Shown piece after piece: positions 33,327 through 40,961 of a stretch of DNA of 64,000 bases (position 1 is the stretch's first letter; each line of letters starts with the position of its first letter). This DNA is from Oribacterium sp. WCC10 (GTDB lineage Bacteria; Bacillota; Clostridia; Lachnospirales; Lachnospiraceae): NCBI RefSeq assembly GCF_900113415.1, contig NZ_FOPH01000014.1, positions 35,451-99,450 of the forward strand, read 5' to 3'. The notes beneath the pieces are model-generated. The model was not told where the DNA came from. It searched no databases and saw only the letters and a program-made list of their open reading frames with translations. A program made the translations under genes and the position numbers.

Positions 33327-33635
33327 AAAGGAGGATACCTTGATTTCAAAAGATATGGTGATTGAACTAACGAATATCGTGTCTTTTACATAAACCATGA
33401 GATTGCTAGTATATCAAGAAATTCAGGTCAGATGGCCCATGCTCCAGAGCCACCCAAAGAACTACTCGGATAATATAAGAATTTAAATAGTCCATACTAT
33501 ACGGTGGATTATGCAGAGCTTGAAAATGGTTCTTGGCGGATTGTGGAAGCTGGTGATGGAGAGGTATCAGGGCTTTCTGATAACCAGGATTACGAAGCCT
33601 ATTTCAGAGCTTTATATCAGTGCTTTAAGGAGTAA
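33327..33635 (+). pseudogene. Decayed ATP-grasp (R2K_3-like) C-terminal domain
   Basis: One frame reads TNEYRVFYINHEIASISRNS, then after a TAA (33471-33473) continues SPYYTVDYAELENGSWRIVE and GDGEVSGLSDNQDY. This is the end of an R2K_3-type ATP-grasp ligase: the arginine in EYRVF, the GDGEVSGL loop. A TGA at 33363 also interrupts and the N-terminus is gone. It is a remnant. Confidence 0.65.
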
Positions 33636-33639
33636 TGAC

Positions 33640-33837
33640 ATGGCTTATATAAATCTAGGCGGAAAGATTTGTGGAGAGATTCCTGACGAAATGGCAAGAA
33701 GTATTATTGCGGAAATACGAGCGTCTGAAAAACCTGATTATGAAAAGATGAGGCGAGTGTCTGATGAGTTGAAGGTTAGAATTTTAGAGCAGGAAGCTTC
33801 TAGAAAGCAGGATAATAATGAAACAAAAGGAAATTGA
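33640..33837 (+). CDS. Small hypothetical protein (65 aa)
   Basis: ATG 33640 has AAGGAG eight bases upstream, so the long upstream extension of this frame is not used. Begins MAYINLGGKICGEIPDEMA and ends in a charged helix. Overlaps the next gene by 20 bases. No family recognised. Confidence 0.5.
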   Translation: MAYINLGGKICGEIPDEMARSIIAEIRASEKPDYEKMRRVSDELKVRILEQEASRKQDNNETKGN

Positions 33838-34393
33838 GAAACAAAGGCTAATCGGAAAACAATTAATGCTTGTAGATTTAATTCATGAAGAAAATGACTC
33901 AAATACTAGGTTTTCCTTTGTTTCAAAGGATGATCTGAGCAAATGGTCAAGAATTGAAAAAGAAGAAATCATTAAGCTTGTAAACACATGCGCTTATATG
34001 GACGATTTTACGATGCAGTGCAATGCGGCCAAGGACCTTGCTTATCATAAGGATGGCTCAGTGGGAAGCAATGCTTACTTATTTTACTTAAGCACTTACA
34101 GGCGGTTTTGGTATTTTGCATTGATGCTTATTGATAAAGACTCTATTGATGGATATAGTCACAAAAATGCTCAGAAAAACTATGAAGAATACATGAAGAA
34201 ACATCAAGAATACCCAGTAGATGAGGGGATGGCTAATGCTGAATTCTTTAAAAATGTCTTAGAGCATTATGTAAGATGGTTTGTAGATTGCTTTAATAAT
34301 GCACTAGAAGATGGATATGATTGGGATGTTGTAACCAGAATGGCAAGAATTGATTTATCTCAAGAAAGATTTAAGGTATTAGAGCAGATATAG
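33818..34393 (+). CDS. Hypothetical protein (191 aa)
   Basis: Helical, aromatic-rich protein (SNAYLFYLSTYRRFWYFALM, NVLEHYVRWFVDCFNNALED) without membrane or enzyme motifs that I recognise. Overlaps the preceding gene, so the two are likely co-translated. Ends TAG. Probably phage- or plasmid-derived. Confidence 0.5.
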   Translation: MKQKEIEKQRLIGKQLMLVDLIHEENDSNTRFSFVSKDDLSKWSRIEKEEIIKLVNTCAYMDDFTMQCNAAKDLAYHKDGSVGSNAYLFYLSTYRRFWYFALMLIDKDSIDGYSHKNAQKNYEEYMKKHQEYPVDEGMANAEFFKNVLEHYVRWFVDCFNNALEDGYDWDVVTRMARIDLSQERFKVLEQI

Positions 34394-34822
34394 AAGAAAA
34401 TGACAGAAGGATCATGGATAAGAGAATAGCAGTTGCGTCTATTTTGCTTGCAGGAGTAACCAAGAAGATGGCAGCCTCTCGTTTTCTTATGATATGCAGG
34501 AGACTCTCGCTCCTACATGGAGTGGTTTTATTTTATCATGAATGTATTGAAATTTTTCTAAAGATGGAATTAAATTATTGAAATTATGTAAAAACCAATA
34601 AATTATGGAGGTCTCCAGGTTGGGGACTAACAGTTAACGGACAGATCATGGTCAGACTGCAATTAACGGTCAGATTGCTGTTCTAATTTGGCAGAGATGG
34701 ATTTGGAGCTGATTTTTTATACTACAAATATAATGACAACTAATCTTACCGGTGTTATCATTCGATATATAAGAGAGATAAGCGGAGCAGATAGACGCTC
34801 CCGGAAAGGAAAAGAAAGAGAC
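34394..34822. other. Gene-poor stretch before the tRNA array
   Basis: No supported gene. There is an imperfect short direct repeat (TTAACGGACAGAT near 34635 and TTAACGGTCAGATT near 34664), and a loose GGAGACTCTCGCTCC stem near 34499. Confidence 0.4.
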
Positions 34823-34966
34823 ATGACAACAATGAATCGCAATTATTGCCTCTATAGCGAAAGTTATGAATCATCACTCCAGAGCAAATCAGAGTGGATG
34901 TTTAATTTTATGCGCTCATTTAAGGATAGGCAAATGCGAGAAAATGTTGTTTGGGCAGGATTGTGA
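34823..34966 (+). CDS. Possible small protein (47 aa) ahead of the tRNA array
   Basis: ATG 34823 follows AAAGGAAAAGAAAGAG. The product (MTTMNRNYCLYSESYESSLQ and so on) has no recognised domain. The frame is open further upstream to a TTG at 34688, without a ribosome site. Confidence 0.35.
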   Translation: MTTMNRNYCLYSESYESSLQSKSEWMFNFMRSFKDRQMRENVVWAGL

Positions 34967-35003
34967 GAGACAGGATCCGAGCTTATAGATAAACATGTTT
35001 AGC

Positions 35004-35041
35004 AGCTGCTTACCTCTTATATGAGGTAGGCAGCTTTTCTT
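35004..35041 (+). terminator. Terminator just before the tRNA array
   Basis: AGCTGCTTACCTC and GAGGTAGGCAGCT pair with one bulge around TTATAT; a T-rich tail follows. It isolates the tRNA array from upstream transcription. Confidence 0.8.
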
Positions 35042-35056
35042 TTTGTCTAAAAATAT

Positions 35057-35140
35057 GCAGAGCTGGCTCAATTGGTACAGCATCGGTCTTGAAAACCGAC
35101 ATTCTTCACGGATATCTGGGTTCGAATCCCAGGCTCTGCG
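35057..35140 (+). tRNA. tRNA-Ser (anticodon TGA)
   Basis: Acceptor GCAGAGC/GCTCTGC is perfect. The anticodon loop is CTTGAAA, with a long class II variable arm and a GGTTCGAATCC T-arm. The 3' CCA is not encoded. Confidence 0.93.
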
Positions 35141-35144
35141 CTAA

Positions 35145-35216
35145 AGATTCGTGGTGTAATTGGCAGCACAGCAGTCTCCAAAACTGTTAGTCCGGGTTCA
35201 AGTCCTGGCGGGTCTG
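35145..35216 (+). tRNA. tRNA-Trp (anticodon CCA)
   Basis: Acceptor AGATTCG/CGGGTCT pairs with two G-U pairs. The anticodon loop is CTCCAAA and the T-loop TTCAAGT. It begins four bases after tRNA-Ser. No encoded CCA end. Confidence 0.9.
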
Positions 35217-35220
35217 TTTT

Positions 35221-35302
35221 GCACGAGTGGCGAAGTTGGTAGACGCACCTGACTTAGGATCAGACGCGGTAACGCATGTGGGTTCGAATCCCACCTCGTG
35301 TA
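35221..35302 (+). tRNA. tRNA-Leu (anticodon TAG)
   Basis: Acceptor GCACGAG/CTCGTGT, with a G-U first pair. The anticodon loop is CTTAGGA, with a long variable arm. Reading it as protein gives the familiar false peptide AKLVDAPDLGSDA. Confidence 0.92.
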
Positions 35303-35331
35303 CTTGGCCAGAGGCCAGAAAGGAGTCGGAA

Positions 35332-35589
35332 ATGACACAGAATATTCCAGCGGTCGATATGGTCGCTACGGGACAGAGAATTACAGATTTAAGAGTGGCA
35401 GCCGGTATGTCTGTGAGGGATTTACAGGATGTGTTCGGTTTTGCTACTCCACAGGCGATTTACAAGTGGCAGCACGGAACTGCCATGCCAACACTGGACA
35501 ATTTAGTCGTATTAGCAGCTGTTTTAGGTGTTGCTATGGATGACATTATCGTAGTCGAAGGGGAATGGCTTTATTCAATAAGCGCATGA
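35332..35589 (+). CDS. Short XRE-family HTH protein embedded in the tRNA array (1)
   Basis: ATG 35332 has AGGAGTCGG upstream; the longer open frame runs into tRNA-Leu and is false. The 85-residue protein is almost only an HTH: ATGQRITDLRVAAGMSVRDL, ATPQAIYKWQHGTAMPTLDN, LGVAMDDIIVVEG. It is a paralogue of the HTH protein at 36395 and similar in its tail to 28147. It lies between tRNA-Leu and tRNA-Glu, only 29 and 38 bases from them, so it must be co-transcribed with the tRNAs unless it has its own promoter. Confidence 0.82.
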   Translation: MTQNIPAVDMVATGQRITDLRVAAGMSVRDLQDVFGFATPQAIYKWQHGTAMPTLDNLVVLAAVLGVAMDDIIVVEGEWLYSISA

Positions 35590-35627
35590 ACTGAATATAG
35601 ATTGCAGGCGTTAAAGTGCCTGCGTAT

Positions 35628-35701
35628 GGTCCCATAGTCTAATGGTTTAGGACGCTGGCCTTTCACGTCAGAGATACCGGGTTCAAGTCCCGTTGGGATC
35701 A
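35628..35701 (+). tRNA. tRNA-Glu (anticodon TTC)
   Basis: Acceptor GGTCCCA/TGGGATC, anticodon arm CTGGC-CTTTCAC-GTCAG and T-loop TTCAAGT. No encoded CCA. Confidence 0.92.
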
Positions 35702-35704
35702 CTG

Positions 35705-35780
35705 TGGCTTCTTGGTCTAATTGGTAAGGACGTCAGCCTCTCAAGCTGGAAATGTCGGGTTCAAGTCCCGCAGGAGCTAT
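35705..35780 (+). tRNA. tRNA-Glu (anticodon CTC)
   Basis: Acceptor TGGCTTC/GGAGCTA pairs with G-U pairs. The anticodon loop CTCTCAA gives CTC, an isoacceptor that reads GAG only. Three bases after the TTC tRNA-Glu. Confidence 0.88.
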
Positions 35781-35783
35781 TAT

Positions 35784-35867
35784 GGGTGGGTATGCCTAGA
35801 AGCGAGGGCAAGAGTCTGTAAAACTCCCACATTAGAAACACCGCAGGTGCAATTCCTGCTTCACCCA
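35784..35867 (+). tRNA. tRNA-Tyr (anticodon GTA), copy 1
   Basis: Acceptor GGGTGGG/TTCACCC, anticodon loop CTGTAAA and a long variable arm typical of bacterial tRNA-Tyr. The T-loop is GCAATTC-like (a weaker match than usual). Confidence 0.87.
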
Positions 35868-35872
35868 CTTAT

Positions 35873-35961
35873 GTTTGCGTGACCGAGATGGCTTATGGTA
35901 TCGCTCTGCTAAAGCGAAGCACGGCTAAACTGTGCCGAAGGTTCGAATCCTTCCGCAAACG
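35873..35961 (+). tRNA. tRNA-Ser (anticodon GCT)
   Basis: Perfect acceptor GTTTGCG/CGCAAAC, anticodon arm TCGCT-CTGCTAA-AGCGA and a long variable arm. T-loop GGTTCGAATCC. Confidence 0.93.
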
Positions 35962-35965
35962 CTCC

Positions 35966-36048
35966 GGGTAGGTATGCCTAGTGGCGAAGGCAGGGGTCTG
36001 TAAAACCCTGACAAGGAAACACCGTGAGTTCGAGTCTCACCCTGCCCA
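35966..36048 (+). tRNA. tRNA-Tyr (anticodon GTA), copy 2
   Basis: Acceptor GGGTAGG/CCTGCCC, anticodon loop CTGTAAA, T-loop AGTTCGAGTCT. A second Tyr tRNA that differs from copy 1 across most stems, so it is not a recent tandem duplicate. Confidence 0.92.
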
Positions 36049-36161
36049 CTTAAGTGTCATCTGATGACACTATACAAATAGGTCCGACAGGGCGATAATA
36101 CTAACAGAACAAAGATATGGAGCTGCGGGGAGCAGCAGAAAGTTAAGAGGATTTATTGTAA

Positions 36162-36290
36162 ATGTACTACGTAACTATCAACAAGCAATTTAATAACAAA
36201 CAGTTTATGCAGTTCTGCAAAAATCAGAAGTGCTTTGTTAGTTATGCAAATTGCAAGTTGGTGGAAAGTGGTCCTGGATATGCCAAATGA
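36162..36290 (+). CDS. Possible 42-aa protein inside the tRNA array
   Basis: ATG 36162 with AGAGGA about 12 bases upstream. The sequence (MYYVTINKQFNNKQFMQFC onward) is Gln/Asn/Phe-rich with three cysteines. No family recognised and no long membrane segment. Confidence 0.35.
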   Translation: MYYVTINKQFNNKQFMQFCKNQKCFVSYANCKLVESGPGYAK

Positions 36291-36338
36291 TGGATGATCT
36301 GGAGCATTAAGAATAAATGAGGTCATTGAGATCTGTAG

Positions 36339-36370
36339 CCACTTAGCTTGCAAGAGTTAAGTGGTTTTTT
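36339..36370 (+). terminator. Terminator inside the tRNA array
   Basis: CCACTTA (36339-36345) pairs with TAAGTGG (36358-36364) followed by six T. Confidence 0.8.
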
Positions 36371-36394
36371 AATGCGAAAAAGGAGAATGGAAGA

Positions 36395-36616
36395 ATGGAT
36401 TATCCAGTAATTGATATTGAAGGAACAGGAATTAGGATTAGGGAACTGATCAGAGAGAGCGGACATACAGTACCAGAGGTTTCTGAGTACCTGGGAGCAA
36501 GCACATCCCTTGTATATAGATATCTGCGAGGGGAAGTGCTTCCAAGCATAGATAGGATTGTAGCGCTTTCAGTTTATCTGGAAGTTCCGATTGATGACAT
36601 AATTGCAGTCGATTAA
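36395..36616 (+). CDS. Short XRE-family HTH protein embedded in the tRNA array (2)
   Basis: A 73-residue HTH-only protein: GTGIRIRELIRESGHTVPEV, ASTSLVYRYLRGEVLPSIDR, VPIDDIIAVD. It shares the layout and N-terminal (V/I)D-x-x-x-TG-x-RI pattern with 35332-35589. AAAGGAGAATGGAAG precedes the ATG. tRNA-Gln follows ten bases after the stop. Its place directly before the second tRNA group suggests autoregulation of that unit, or dosage coupling to it; this is inferred. Confidence 0.82.
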   Translation: MDYPVIDIEGTGIRIRELIRESGHTVPEVSEYLGASTSLVYRYLRGEVLPSIDRIVALSVYLEVPIDDIIAVD

Positions 36617-36626
36617 GACTGCACAA

Positions 36627-36697
36627 TACGGCATGGGGTAATGGTAGCCCACAGGATTTTGGTTCCGGTAATCTTGGTTCGATTCCAAGTGCCGTAG
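36627..36697 (+). tRNA. tRNA-Gln (anticodon TTG)
   Basis: Perfect acceptor TACGGCA/TGCCGTA, anticodon loop TTTTGGT, T-arm CTTGGTTCGATTCCAAG. No encoded CCA. Confidence 0.92.
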
Positions 36698-36700
36698 TTA

Positions 36701-36774
36701 AGACATGGTAGCCAAGCTGGAAAGGCAGCGGACTGCAACTCCGCCATCGTGGGTTCGAATCCCACCTATGTCTC
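36701..36774 (+). tRNA. tRNA-Cys (anticodon GCA)
   Basis: Acceptor AGACATG/TATGTCT, anticodon arm GCGGA-CTGCAAC-TCCGC and T-arm GTGGGTTCGAATCCCAC. Confidence 0.93.
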
Positions 36775-36777
36775 TTA

Positions 36778-36849
36778 GGGCTTGTAGCTCAACTGGTAGA
36801 GCTGGGGACTGAAAATCCCTGCGAGGTGGTTCGACCCCACCCGGGCCCA
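36778..36849 (+). tRNA. tRNA-Phe (anticodon GAA)
   Basis: Acceptor GGGCTTG/CGGGCCC with two T-G pairs. Anticodon loop CTGAAAA. T-loop TTCGACC. Confidence 0.92.
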
Positions 36850-36853
36850 TTAT

Positions 36854-36925
36854 GCTTCCTTGGCAGAGCGGATATGCACCGGCCTTTTAAGCCGAGAGAT
36901 GCGGGTTCAACCCCCGTGGGGAGCA
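36854..36925 (+). tRNA. tRNA-Lys (anticodon TTT)
   Basis: Acceptor GCTTCCT/GGGGAGC, anticodon arm CCGGC-CTTTTAA-GCCGA, T-loop TTCAACC. It has a TGGCAGAGCGG D-arm. tRNA-Lys(UUU) is the classic target of the PrrC anticodon nuclease. Confidence 0.88.
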
Positions 36926-36929
36926 CTAA

Positions 36930-37002
36930 GCTGTTGTAGCTCAGTTGGAAGAGCAACGGTCTCTTAAACCGAAGGTCGTGGGTCCGATCCCCACTAACAG
37001 CA
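36930..37002 (+). tRNA. tRNA-Lys (anticodon CTT)
   Basis: Perfect acceptor GCTGTTG/TAACAGC. Loop CTCTTAA with a mismatched first anticodon-stem pair (A-A). The T-loop is TCCGATC rather than TTCGATC, an unusual base at the conserved position. Confidence 0.87.
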
Positions 37003-37006
37003 TTAT

Positions 37007-37079
37007 TGCGGTATAGCTCAATTGGTAGAGCACCTGACTCTGACTCAGGGCGTTGCAGGTTCGAATCCTGCTCCCGCGA
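37007..37079 (+). tRNA. tRNA-Gln (anticodon CTG)
   Basis: Anticodon arm CCTGA-CTCTGAC-TCAGG is perfect, T-arm GCAGGTTCGAATCCTGC. The acceptor TGCGGTA/TCCCGCG has one mismatch (pair 6). Last gene of the array. Confidence 0.85.
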
Positions 37080-37116
37080 CTAAGCTATAGAAAACTTGCA
37101 GGTTTCAGCTTCATGT

Positions 37117-37133
37117 TTTATCAACCACGGGTT
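37117..37133. repeat. 17-bp direct repeat, right copy (TTTATCAACCACGGGTT)
   Basis: Identical to 27367-27383. It lies 37 bases after the last tRNA and about 100 bases before the RNA-repair genes. Confidence 0.75.
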
Positions 37134-37229
37134 AACTGACAGTCAGTATGTATAGGGATATCATTTAATTAAATGGATTGTGCGCCGTCACAGTCGGATT
37201 TAAAGAGAAGATAAGGAAGGTATAGAACA

Positions 37230-38276
37230 ATGAGAAAATTAGCATCAATACAGAAGATAAAGGAAGTCTTTCCAATACCCGATGCAGACAGACTGGAACT
37301 TGTTCAGGTTCTTGGATGGAAGTGTGTCGGAGGAAAGGGAGAATTTCATGTGGGAGATCTGGTGGTCTATTTCGAGATAGATTCCTTTCTCCCTGTATGT
37401 GAGGAGTTTGAATTCCTGAGAAAGAGTTCCTACAGAAGTAATGATTTTATGGGTGAAGGATTCAGATTAAAGACTATGAAGTTCAGGGGAGAGATATCCC
37501 AGGGATTATGCCTTGGGATTGATAAGCTCTCAAAGCTTCAGGGGATGAGTCTTGAAGAAGGAATGGATGTGACGGAAATCCTTGGAGTTCGCGAGTGGGA
37601 AATGCCAGAAAGGGCAGGATCAGGAGGAACCATGATAGGTGATAGGCCCGGATATATACCTAAGACTGATGAGACAAGGATACAGTCAGCGCCGGAGCTG
37701 CTTAATGAGTTTAAGGGGCTGCCTTATTACATAACAACCAAGATGGATGGTTCAAGTCATTCTATAGGTGTAAGGGATGGAGAAATTTCTTTTACCGGCC
37801 ATAACTTCACTTATAAGGATGACGGAAAGTCAGCGTTTGTGGAGCATGTAAAAACAGCAGGTATTCCAGAAAAGATGAAGACATATGCAGAGGAACATGG
37901 ACTGAACTCTTTGGTTCTCCAGGGAGAATGGTGCGGGGAAGGAATACAGAAGAACAGACTTAGGCTTAAGAAGCCAGAGTGGTTTGTATTTACGGCAAGA
38001 GCTGATGATAAGAGAACTGACCTGACAACGCTTAAGGAAATCTGCAGATATGTCGGATGTCAGATGGTTCCGGTGGAAGAGGAAGGCGATGATCTCTTAG
38101 CAAAGTATCCTGATGAGGCGGCTCTATTAGCAAGGGCAGAAGGTGTTGGATACAATGGGACAATAAGAGAGGGAATAGTAATAAGACCTGTTACGCCTGT
38201 TCACTCTTATACACTTAGCGGACCTTTATCAATGAAAGTGATAAACAACAAGTATCTAATGAAAAATGATGAGTGA
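37230..38276 (+). CDS. RNA ligase, DRB0094/Rnl5 family
   Basis: Residues 1-115 form the N-terminal OB-like domain (ADRLELVQVLGWKCVGGKGE, GDLVVYFEIDSFLP) characteristic of Deinococcus-type RNA ligases. The adenylyltransferase domain follows: motif I TTKMDGSSHSI with the AMP-accepting lysine, motif III-like VLQGEWCGEGI, motif IV EGIVIRP and motif V LSMKVINNKYL. Length of 348 residues fits. It should join 5'-phosphate to 3'-OH RNA ends, sealing nicks. It starts 150 bases after the tRNA array in the same direction and leads a run with a phosphoesterase, a second ligase and a kinase. Confidence 0.88.
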   Translation: MRKLASIQKIKEVFPIPDADRLELVQVLGWKCVGGKGEFHVGDLVVYFEIDSFLPVCEEFEFLRKSSYRSNDFMGEGFRLKTMKFRGEISQGLCLGIDKLSKLQGMSLEEGMDVTEILGVREWEMPERAGSGGTMIGDRPGYIPKTDETRIQSAPELLNEFKGLPYYITTKMDGSSHSIGVRDGEISFTGHNFTYKDDGKSAFVEHVKTAGIPEKMKTYAEEHGLNSLVLQGEWCGEGIQKNRLRLKKPEWFVFTARADDKRTDLTTLKEICRYVGCQMVPVEEEGDDLLAKYPDEAALLARAEGVGYNGTIREGIVIRPVTPVHSYTLSGPLSMKVINNKYLMKNDE

Positions 38277-38294
38277 TCATAGACGGGAGGCAGC

Positions 38295-38882
38295 ATGATA
38301 TCAACTTTATATGAACCATTCAGGCACTGGTCAGAAAATGGATCTGTTTATATCCTGTCTGATACGCATTTTAAAGATTCTGATTGTAAACTCATGGACC
38401 CTGACTGGATAGAACCAGATGAACAGGTTAATATCCTGAATTCTGTGATCATGAAAAATGACACATTTGTCTGCTTGGGAGATGTTGGAAGTCCTGAATA
38501 TATAAAGAAGCTCAGGGTCAGAAAGAAGATACTGCTTTTGGGAAACCATGACAGAAGGGGAGATTACAAGGGACTGTTTGATGAGATATATTTTGGGCCG
38601 CTATTTATAGCAGACAAAATCCTTTTGTCGCATGAGCCGGTATACGGACTTCCGTGGTGTCTTAACATCCATGGACATGACCACAGTAACATGGAGATGT
38701 ACAAGGAAGGCTGCAAGCATTTAAACCTTGCAGCCAATGTATGCGGATATACTCCTGTCAATCTTGGAAAACTGATAAAAGACGGGATTCTATCTGATAT
38801 CGACAGTATACACAGGATCACGATTGACCATGCCGTAGAGAAGAAGGAAAAGAAGTGGTTTAGCAAAGAGACACAGACATGA
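38295..38882 (+). CDS. Metallophosphoesterase of the RNA-repair cluster
   Basis: Motifs YILSDTHFKD (D-x-H), CLGDVGSP (GD), LLGNHDRRGDY (GNHD), LSHEPVYG and IHGHDHSNM are all intact. The start has GGGAGG upstream and the stop overlaps the next ATG (ATGA), so it is translationally coupled to the Rnl1-type ligase gene. In an RNA-repair operon such an enzyme could open 2',3'-cyclic phosphates or remove 3' phosphates, the step a kinase-only Pnkp would lack. That assignment is inferred. Confidence 0.83.
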   Translation: MISTLYEPFRHWSENGSVYILSDTHFKDSDCKLMDPDWIEPDEQVNILNSVIMKNDTFVCLGDVGSPEYIKKLRVRKKILLLGNHDRRGDYKGLFDEIYFGPLFIADKILLSHEPVYGLPWCLNIHGHDHSNMEMYKEGCKHLNLAANVCGYTPVNLGKLIKDGILSDIDSIHRITIDHAVEKKEKKWFSKETQT

Positions 38883-39985
38883 AGCCAAGAATATTAGAAT
38901 TCATAAAGAATAACCCGGATACCTGGGAAGAGAAGCTGAATAAAAAATTTATACGCACAAACCATAACGGAGATCTGGTGTGCTTCAAATATGCAACTGA
39001 AGCTGATTTCTCAGATCCGCTGGTATGCGAAGCAAGAGGAATTATAATTGACGTGGTTCAGCGCGTAGTGGTCTGCTGGCCGTTTGATAAGTTTTTTAAT
39101 GTACAGGAACAGTATGCTGCAGATATTGACTGGAATAGCGCCAGGGTGCTGGAAAAGATAGATGGCTCTATGATAAAGCTTTTCTGGTACAAAGATGCTT
39201 GGAGATTTGCGACAAGTTCTACCTGTGATGCTAAGGATGCAGCTATTCCAGGGTATAACGAACTGACTTATGCGGACATAATTGCCCGTGCTAAAAACGT
39301 AAATGAGATTCCTTTTGAGGAACTGAATAAAGACTATACCTACATTTTTGAGCTTGTTTCTCCACTTAGTCAGATTGTTGTCAGATATGAAATGACTGCT
39401 TTGTTCTTCCTGACCGCAAGAAATAATCTTACAGGTGAAGAGTTGGATACATAGCTTCTGCAATTTAAGAGACCCAGGAGCTTTGCACTAATATCTTTGA
39501 ATGAGTGTCTTGTTGCTGCTCTTGCGCTAAATAAGGGTGGCGAGATAGAGGATGAGGGCTTTGTCGTGGTTGATGAGAAACATAACAGGGTCAAGATAAA
39601 GTCTCCGGCATACGTGGCTATGCACAGATTATCTACGAATAAAGTGTTCACTGTAAAGAGAATGGCTGAGTTTTTCTGTAATGGTGAGGATCTTTCAAAA
39701 CTGGCAAAAGATTTTCCGGCTAATGCCCATATCATTAAGTACTATGATTGGCAGTTTGCTGAGATGAAGCATAAAGCAGAAGACATGATGCTCTATTCCA
39801 GGCGCCTTTATGAAGAATACGACCACGACAGGAAAGCAGTAGCAATGACCATAAAGGATTCTCCATATGCATGGGCTGGATTCAAGGCAATTGGGAACGA
39901 AAAGGACATCACTGATATTATGGGGGTGCTTGTGCCGGCGAATGTTGAAAAGCTGATTGCAGAGTATCCTGAGATAAGTAATTGA
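38879..39985 (+). pseudogene. T4 Rnl1-type RNA ligase interrupted by one in-frame TAG
   Basis: The first part (191 codons) has motif I VLEKIDGSMIKLFW with the nucleotidyl lysine and motif III-like YTYIFELVSP. A TAG at 39452-39454 interrupts after GEELDT. The same frame then continues LLQFKRPRSFALISLNECLV, followed by motif IV EDEGFVVVD and motif V NRVKIKSPAYV, and a C-terminal helical domain as in T4 RNA ligase 1 (tRNA-specific). Motifs IV and V are essential, so without readthrough the ligase is dead. No frameshift is present: only this codon separates the halves. Confidence 0.8.
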
Positions 39986-40025
39986 AAGCTGAGAAATTAT
40001 TATGGACGTTATAGGGAGGGACTTA

Positions 40026-40937
40026 ATGAGTTCTATAACTTTTGTGATCGGAGCAACTGCTTCTGGAAAATCATTTTATATAAATGAAATGTTTTCGCAG
40101 GAAGACGTAGACATTTTAAATGCATATGATTATCAACAAAGAGCATATGATGAGGCAGGGTATGAAGACGCAAGTCCAATTTCTGTGCAGAAGAAATGTG
40201 TTACGAAGGCTAATAGTATGCTTCTCGAAGATATTTTGAGAGACGTTAAGGCAGGCAAGAAAGTTGTTGTAGAGCAGACCTTCTATAAGGCCAAGCGACG
40301 TATTGCATATATTGATGAAATCAGGAAGTGCGGTGATGTGACTATAGATGTCCATGTAATGTGCCCTGATGATGATCGGTGGAAGATGAATATCCAAAAG
40401 CGTGGATTAGATGATCGGTTTGAATATTATAAAGCTATTGAAGCAGAAATAGAGTTTCCAAACCCAAGTGAAGGGTTTGACAATATCTTTGCTGTAAAAA
40501 ATGGCAAAACTGTCCTTAGAATGGATGATCCTAAGCCTGAAATAGTTGATATAGCAAGAAAAGAGCTACAGAAAGAAGCAGAGATGATTAAGGCTGAAGA
40601 TGCTAGGAGAGAAGAAAAGGAAAAACTCATAGAGTCTATGAAAAAAAGACCTTTTTGGCATTATTGTGAGGTCTGTGGAAAAAAAGAATATATAACTGCT
40701 GAGCAGGCATATATGAGTGGATGGGATTATCCTCCTCACATTGGGATGTTTGGAGTGCTTAGTCCAAGAACATGTGGTAATTGCTCTGACATGGATACTC
40801 TATGGGCAAAGTTTATTGCAAAAGATGAATCGAATTGTTTTACTACATCAGAATTAAATGAGTCAGAACGGAAGACATTGCAAAGAATTAAGGGAGAACC
40901 TGAAAGCTTGCTGACAGAAGATGCGTGGGATTTATGA
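40026..40937 (+). CDS. P-loop polynucleotide-kinase-like protein with zinc ribbon
   Basis: ATG 40026 follows AGGGAGGGACTTA. A P-loop VIGATASGKSFYIN is at residues 8-16. A VVVEQTFYKAKRRI and VHVMCPDD segment resembles the kinase fold of polynucleotide and small-molecule kinases. A long charged helix (about 180-215) leads to a four-cysteine zinc ribbon: YCEVCGKKEY and RTCGNCSDM. There is no phosphatase domain, unlike T4 Pnkp. It would phosphorylate 5'-OH RNA ends to make them ligatable. It follows the Rnl1-type ligase gene by 40 bases. Confidence 0.75.
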   Translation: MSSITFVIGATASGKSFYINEMFSQEDVDILNAYDYQQRAYDEAGYEDASPISVQKKCVTKANSMLLEDILRDVKAGKKVVVEQTFYKAKRRIAYIDEIRKCGDVTIDVHVMCPDDDRWKMNIQKRGLDDRFEYYKAIEAEIEFPNPSEGFDNIFAVKNGKTVLRMDDPKPEIVDIARKELQKEAEMIKAEDARREEKEKLIESMKKRPFWHYCEVCGKKEYITAEQAYMSGWDYPPHIGMFGVLSPRTCGNCSDMDTLWAKFIAKDESNCFTTSELNESERKTLQRIKGEPESLLTEDAWDL

Positions 40938-40961
40938 ATAGCAGTTAAAAGAATGTAGCTT

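Larger units (their letters stand above)
36049..36394. other. Gap in the tRNA array with a palindrome and a small ORF
   Basis: AGTGTCATC-T-GATGACACT (about 36052-36070) is a perfect palindrome. A 42-codon ORF lies at 36162-36290 and a terminator at 36339-36370, so the array is split into two transcription units here. Confidence 0.55.

Noticed and set aside
35227..35331. Protein-coding extension reading AKLVDAPDLGSDA
   Set aside because: It is the well-known false translation of tRNA-Leu; the HTH protein starts at ATG 35332 with its own ribosome site.
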